Below are positions 60,936 through 64,000 of a stretch of DNA of 64,000 bases, in pieces. The notes beneath the pieces were generated by a model. That model saw only the letters and a list, made by a program, of their open reading frames with translations. It ran no database searches and was not told where the DNA came from. Both the position numbers and the translations under genes were made by a program. The stretch is taken from the NCBI GenBank assembly GCA_028023455.1, contig JAQFVV010000037.1, forward strand, positions 436,001-500,000. Direction: 5' to 3'. Within the stretch, counting starts at the first letter, position 1. The number at the start of each line of letters is the position of its first letter. The stretch is from Epiperipatus broadwayi (Eukaryota > Onychophora > Udeonychophora > Euonychophora > Peripatidae).

Positions 60936-62307
60936 TTTATTTCTTTGTATTTTTTATAACAAATGAGCTAAATGGTGCATAATTATGAAAGTGAAAAAAG
61001 AAGTTAAATAAATTCATTAGAAAAAAATAATTAAAAGTTTGAAAAATGGTTGTGGATGAAAAATTGTTTAGTATTATATAAGATTAAAAAAATATGTGAA
61101 ATATGGAAAAATGTATCAAAACTCTGGATGGAGCTTATTGTTATTTAGTGCGTGCATAAGAGCTTTGGATACTAAGGAAAGAAAAAAATTAAAATGAAAT
61201 AATAATTTGGACTATAATTATATATAACATGATGCAAATAAGAAAGTGTTGAATATTTATTTTTTGAATGGTATATTAAGAGATTGAGTGAGGAAAAATT
61301 GTATGAAAAATTAGAAAGACATAATGGAGAAAAGAAGTCTTTTGTTTAGATCTTTACGATAGAAATGAGAATGTGAGGATAAGATATTGGAATTATTGAA
61401 ATACCTTTTATGGGATAGGAAAAAAAGAAATGCATCGATTCTGGAAAAATGATTTGAATTTGTATATTGGAAAGAGGATAATGAGACAAAAGTAGGTGGG
61501 ATTTTTTGCAATGCATATGGTTTCAAAAAATGATATAAGAAATTTTTATTCAGAATAGACATATGAAATCTAATTAGGAAAATGTATCAGTCCAGCTTAA
61601 AAGCAATATGTAAAATTTAATTCAGATATTAAAAAGCTCTGATCAAACTAAGATATAATTAAAAACAAGAATAAAGTTCATAATCTCTTTAAAATTGTTA
61701 TCTAATAACAGAATCTTCTGATATCTTCAAATCCAAAATAAGAAATGCAGATTTGCACAATAGTTACATTTTCCTGATTATACAGAAATTCCTCACTTCT
61801 TAGATGAAAAGTAGAAAATGATTCTTAAAATGAAATTTATAAAAGACATGGCATCTGCTAAATTAACTTCAGTAAATTATACTGAAATGAATTGTCTTTT
61901 CCGAAGCTCTGATACTAGAAACTTTATCAGAGGCCATTATGTCTGAATCACAAAATGGACTTTACAAATATGTAAAATTTAAATCAATTTATTGATTAGA
62001 GAATTTTTGTTATGATGTATGTTACAAAATTAGAAAAATAAAGTTATTAATAAGTAAATATTTTTATTAAGATGGTGATAGTATATTTTAATATATATAT
62101 TTGTGCATTTTTAGGCAAGTGGTGAAGTATGAAAATATCATTATAAACAGTAAATGAGATTAAAACATGCTAGCAGTGAGCTTTGATCTATGTCTGTTAT
62201 GAAAGTCTTCTGTACTGCTTTTCACAATATATCTTTACCTTGCTTACTCTTTGCCTTTGTTTGAAGATTTAAACATCGTAACAAATAACTCACTGATTCT
62301 AAATCAC

Positions 62308-62440
62308 CGTACAACGTGAAATCCCATGATTTCCTACGTAGCAGCAGTTTTTTAGAATAAAGAATGCAAATAATAATACTGCTTATTGTGTATTCTAAAA
62401 AAACTGCTCTGTAGGAAATCATGGGATTTCACGTTGTACG
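62308..62440. repeat. Inverted repeat, arms about 50 bp
   Basis: CGTACAACGTGAAATCCCAT at 62308 and its complement ending at 62440 open two arms (62308-62359 and 62391-62440) that match at about 90 percent, with a 31-base loop. It abuts the half foldback element that begins at about 62453. Confidence 0.9.
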
Positions 62441-62452
62441 TTAGATATTAAC

Positions 62453-62650
62453 AACTGGCTTAGATATATAGAAAGAAAAGTAGAGATAAGGATGGCTGCC
62501 CTTTTCTTGTAAAATCTTTGTTGTGTGTTTAGGTTTGGATTTCGTTTGACAGCTATCATGTCATCTGATTGGCTGTCAGATAAGTTTTATATGAGCGCTT
62601 GAGATCTTGCAGTATCTCAATTTATTTCAGTTTTCAAGTATCTGCGCTTC
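62453..62650. mobile_element. Half copy of the foldback family seen at 18910
   Basis: It matches the middle and right arm of the element at 18910-19310: TAGATATATAGAAAGAAAAG, GCCCTTTTCTTGTAAAAT, GACAGCTATCAT and CATCTGATTGGCTGTCAG, then a GAGCGCTTGAG stretch. The left arm is missing and replaced by a different inverted repeat. Confidence 0.8.
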
Positions 62651-64000
62651 GCAAATTAAAATGTAATATATAGTAATACAAATTTAAAAAAAAATAAAAC
62701 TTCAGTATGGATATTTTTTTTAGCGCAATGAAAAACAGTTCTGTGGAAGAATACAAAAAAAAATGTTAAATGCTGGTTTTGTTTCATTTTTTCGGTCTAT
62801 TTTGCTGTACTTTTTGGACAGTGAAAACATTCATTCTTGCTAGCGATATTAAACTTTTTTTTTTTAGAAATTCTATTTAGTCATCATAACAATTAAAATG
62901 ATCACGAAAAATCTTTGTGCTTGGAAACCAAACTGGATAACATTGATTGGTGATTGGATTACAGGAAGTAACAACATTAAGCTACGGGTTGTTGTTTTTT
63001 TACCTAGATTTAAGTTGCATTATCGTAAATAGATATTTTAAGTGAATAGCGCAATTTACACATGCATGTAACATATATTAAAAGTTTTTTAAATTTTTGT
63101 ATATACTGTATTTGATAAATTATTTTTTTAATGTAGTATTCCCAACTTATAATGTAATATTTTAGCTAGAATAACCAGCCAATTTTCCCCTGATAGACAA
63201 CCATTATAAATGCTTATTCTGCATATAATATTCTTGCTTAATGATGAGTTTTGAGGAACTAATTGCTCTTGCTAAATGTGGTTGACAATATTTGACATAC
63301 TTCAATTTTGTTTACTAGTCAACGGGATTTCAAATTTGCAAAGTTTTATGTCTCGTAAATCAATATTTGTTGCTATTTTATTAGTAAGATGTTTTTATAT
63401 AACATGTATGTGACTAATATAACTGATTGTCCTTGATGATTTTGTGTTTATGGCATTATAAAAGTGATGTTGGAAGAACTTTTTTAGAAGCCAAGCATAG
63501 AAAACAGAATTCTTACTCCAATTATTTTAAATTTATTTGTGATGATAATAAGTACTTCGTTCATTTATTTACACATTATAAATATTTTGTAGTATATCTA
63601 TTTGATTCCCATTGCATTTACTGCATTATTTCATATTGACTTAATTTTTATTCTACTGTAATTTTGATGCCATTTATTAGAGTAGTTTTTTCTGAATGGG
63701 CGATTTGATATATTACTGGTCTTTACAATATTAAATAATTATTTATTCGTTAAGATTATTTGAGATTTTTGTAATGAGTTTAAATGCATTATTTAATTAT
63801 ATAATATTTGAAAATCTTAGGTTTTTTTTTTATTTATTATGACTTTTATATTTAAATATTTCTTAGTTATTTGGAAATATTTTGGATGAATAAATCTGTT
63901 TTCAAATCAAACAAAACTAATGTGATGGATGGTTTCCTAATTAGATAAGAAGTTGCATCCCACCCCCCACACACAATTTGTATTTGTATGAGTGCTTATT

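Larger units (their letters stand above)
55471..64000 (+). other. PDS5 coding intron 5, running off the window
   Basis: The donor at 55471 is followed by at least 8.5 kb without the next exon (I looked for the expected lysine-rich helix after EPCK and did not find it). It contains an LTR-like piece, a Merlin-like element and foldback repeats. The parts 57210-60030, 60950-62300 and 62660-64000 show only A+T-rich sequence without a supportable gene. A direct repeat of about 100 bp occurs at 59284-59420 and 59465-59600 (TATTTATTTTTAYAATAAAA and TCATATCAATTCATTTGTAA). Confidence 0.85.

Overview
The window is nuclear DNA from an animal: very A+T-rich, with spliced genes, introns up to 25 kb and many eroded transposons. 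No prokaryotic, organellar or viral gene set is present. The PDS5 protein looks animal-like (nearest by eye to arthropod or other invertebrate forms), but the species cannot be fixed from the sequence.

Two host genes are supported, and they stand head to head. On the minus strand, 13342-13549 is the first coding exon of a CUE-domain protein that I recognise as N4BP2; the rest of that gene lies to the left, in part or wholly outside the window. On the plus strand is the 5' part of PDS5, the HEAT-repeat cohesin regulator. A probable non-coding first exon ends at 14176. Five coding exons follow at 24948-25046, 50189-50383, 51095-51181, 51277-51374 and 55344-55470. They join in frame to 202 codons, and the gene continues past 64000. 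N4BP2 and PDS5A are also divergent neighbours on human chromosome 4p14, so the pair looks like old conserved microsynteny, perhaps with a shared promoter at about 13550-14000.

Layout. 1-13341 is N4BP2 intron and flank, with relics of two non-LTR retrotransposons, an LTR-like piece, a tRNA-derived SINE-like piece and several long inverted repeats. 13342-14176 holds the two gene starts. 14177-24880 is PDS5 5'UTR intron; it carries a hammerhead-ribozyme-like motif inside a direct repeat and an hAT transposon relic with other elements nested in it. 25047-50188 is a 25-kb intron with two related Merlin-like DNA elements, a Ty3/gypsy retrotransposon with both LTRs, and long palindromic repeats. 50189-55470 holds four exons. 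55471-64000 is the next intron, with an LTR-like piece, a Merlin-like element with perfect 8-bp target duplications, and foldback repeats.

The most unusual feature is the density of long inverted repeats (at least ten), most of them inside introns and therefore transcribed with their host genes. Several carry hammerhead-like core motifs (CUGANGA, stem, GAAA).
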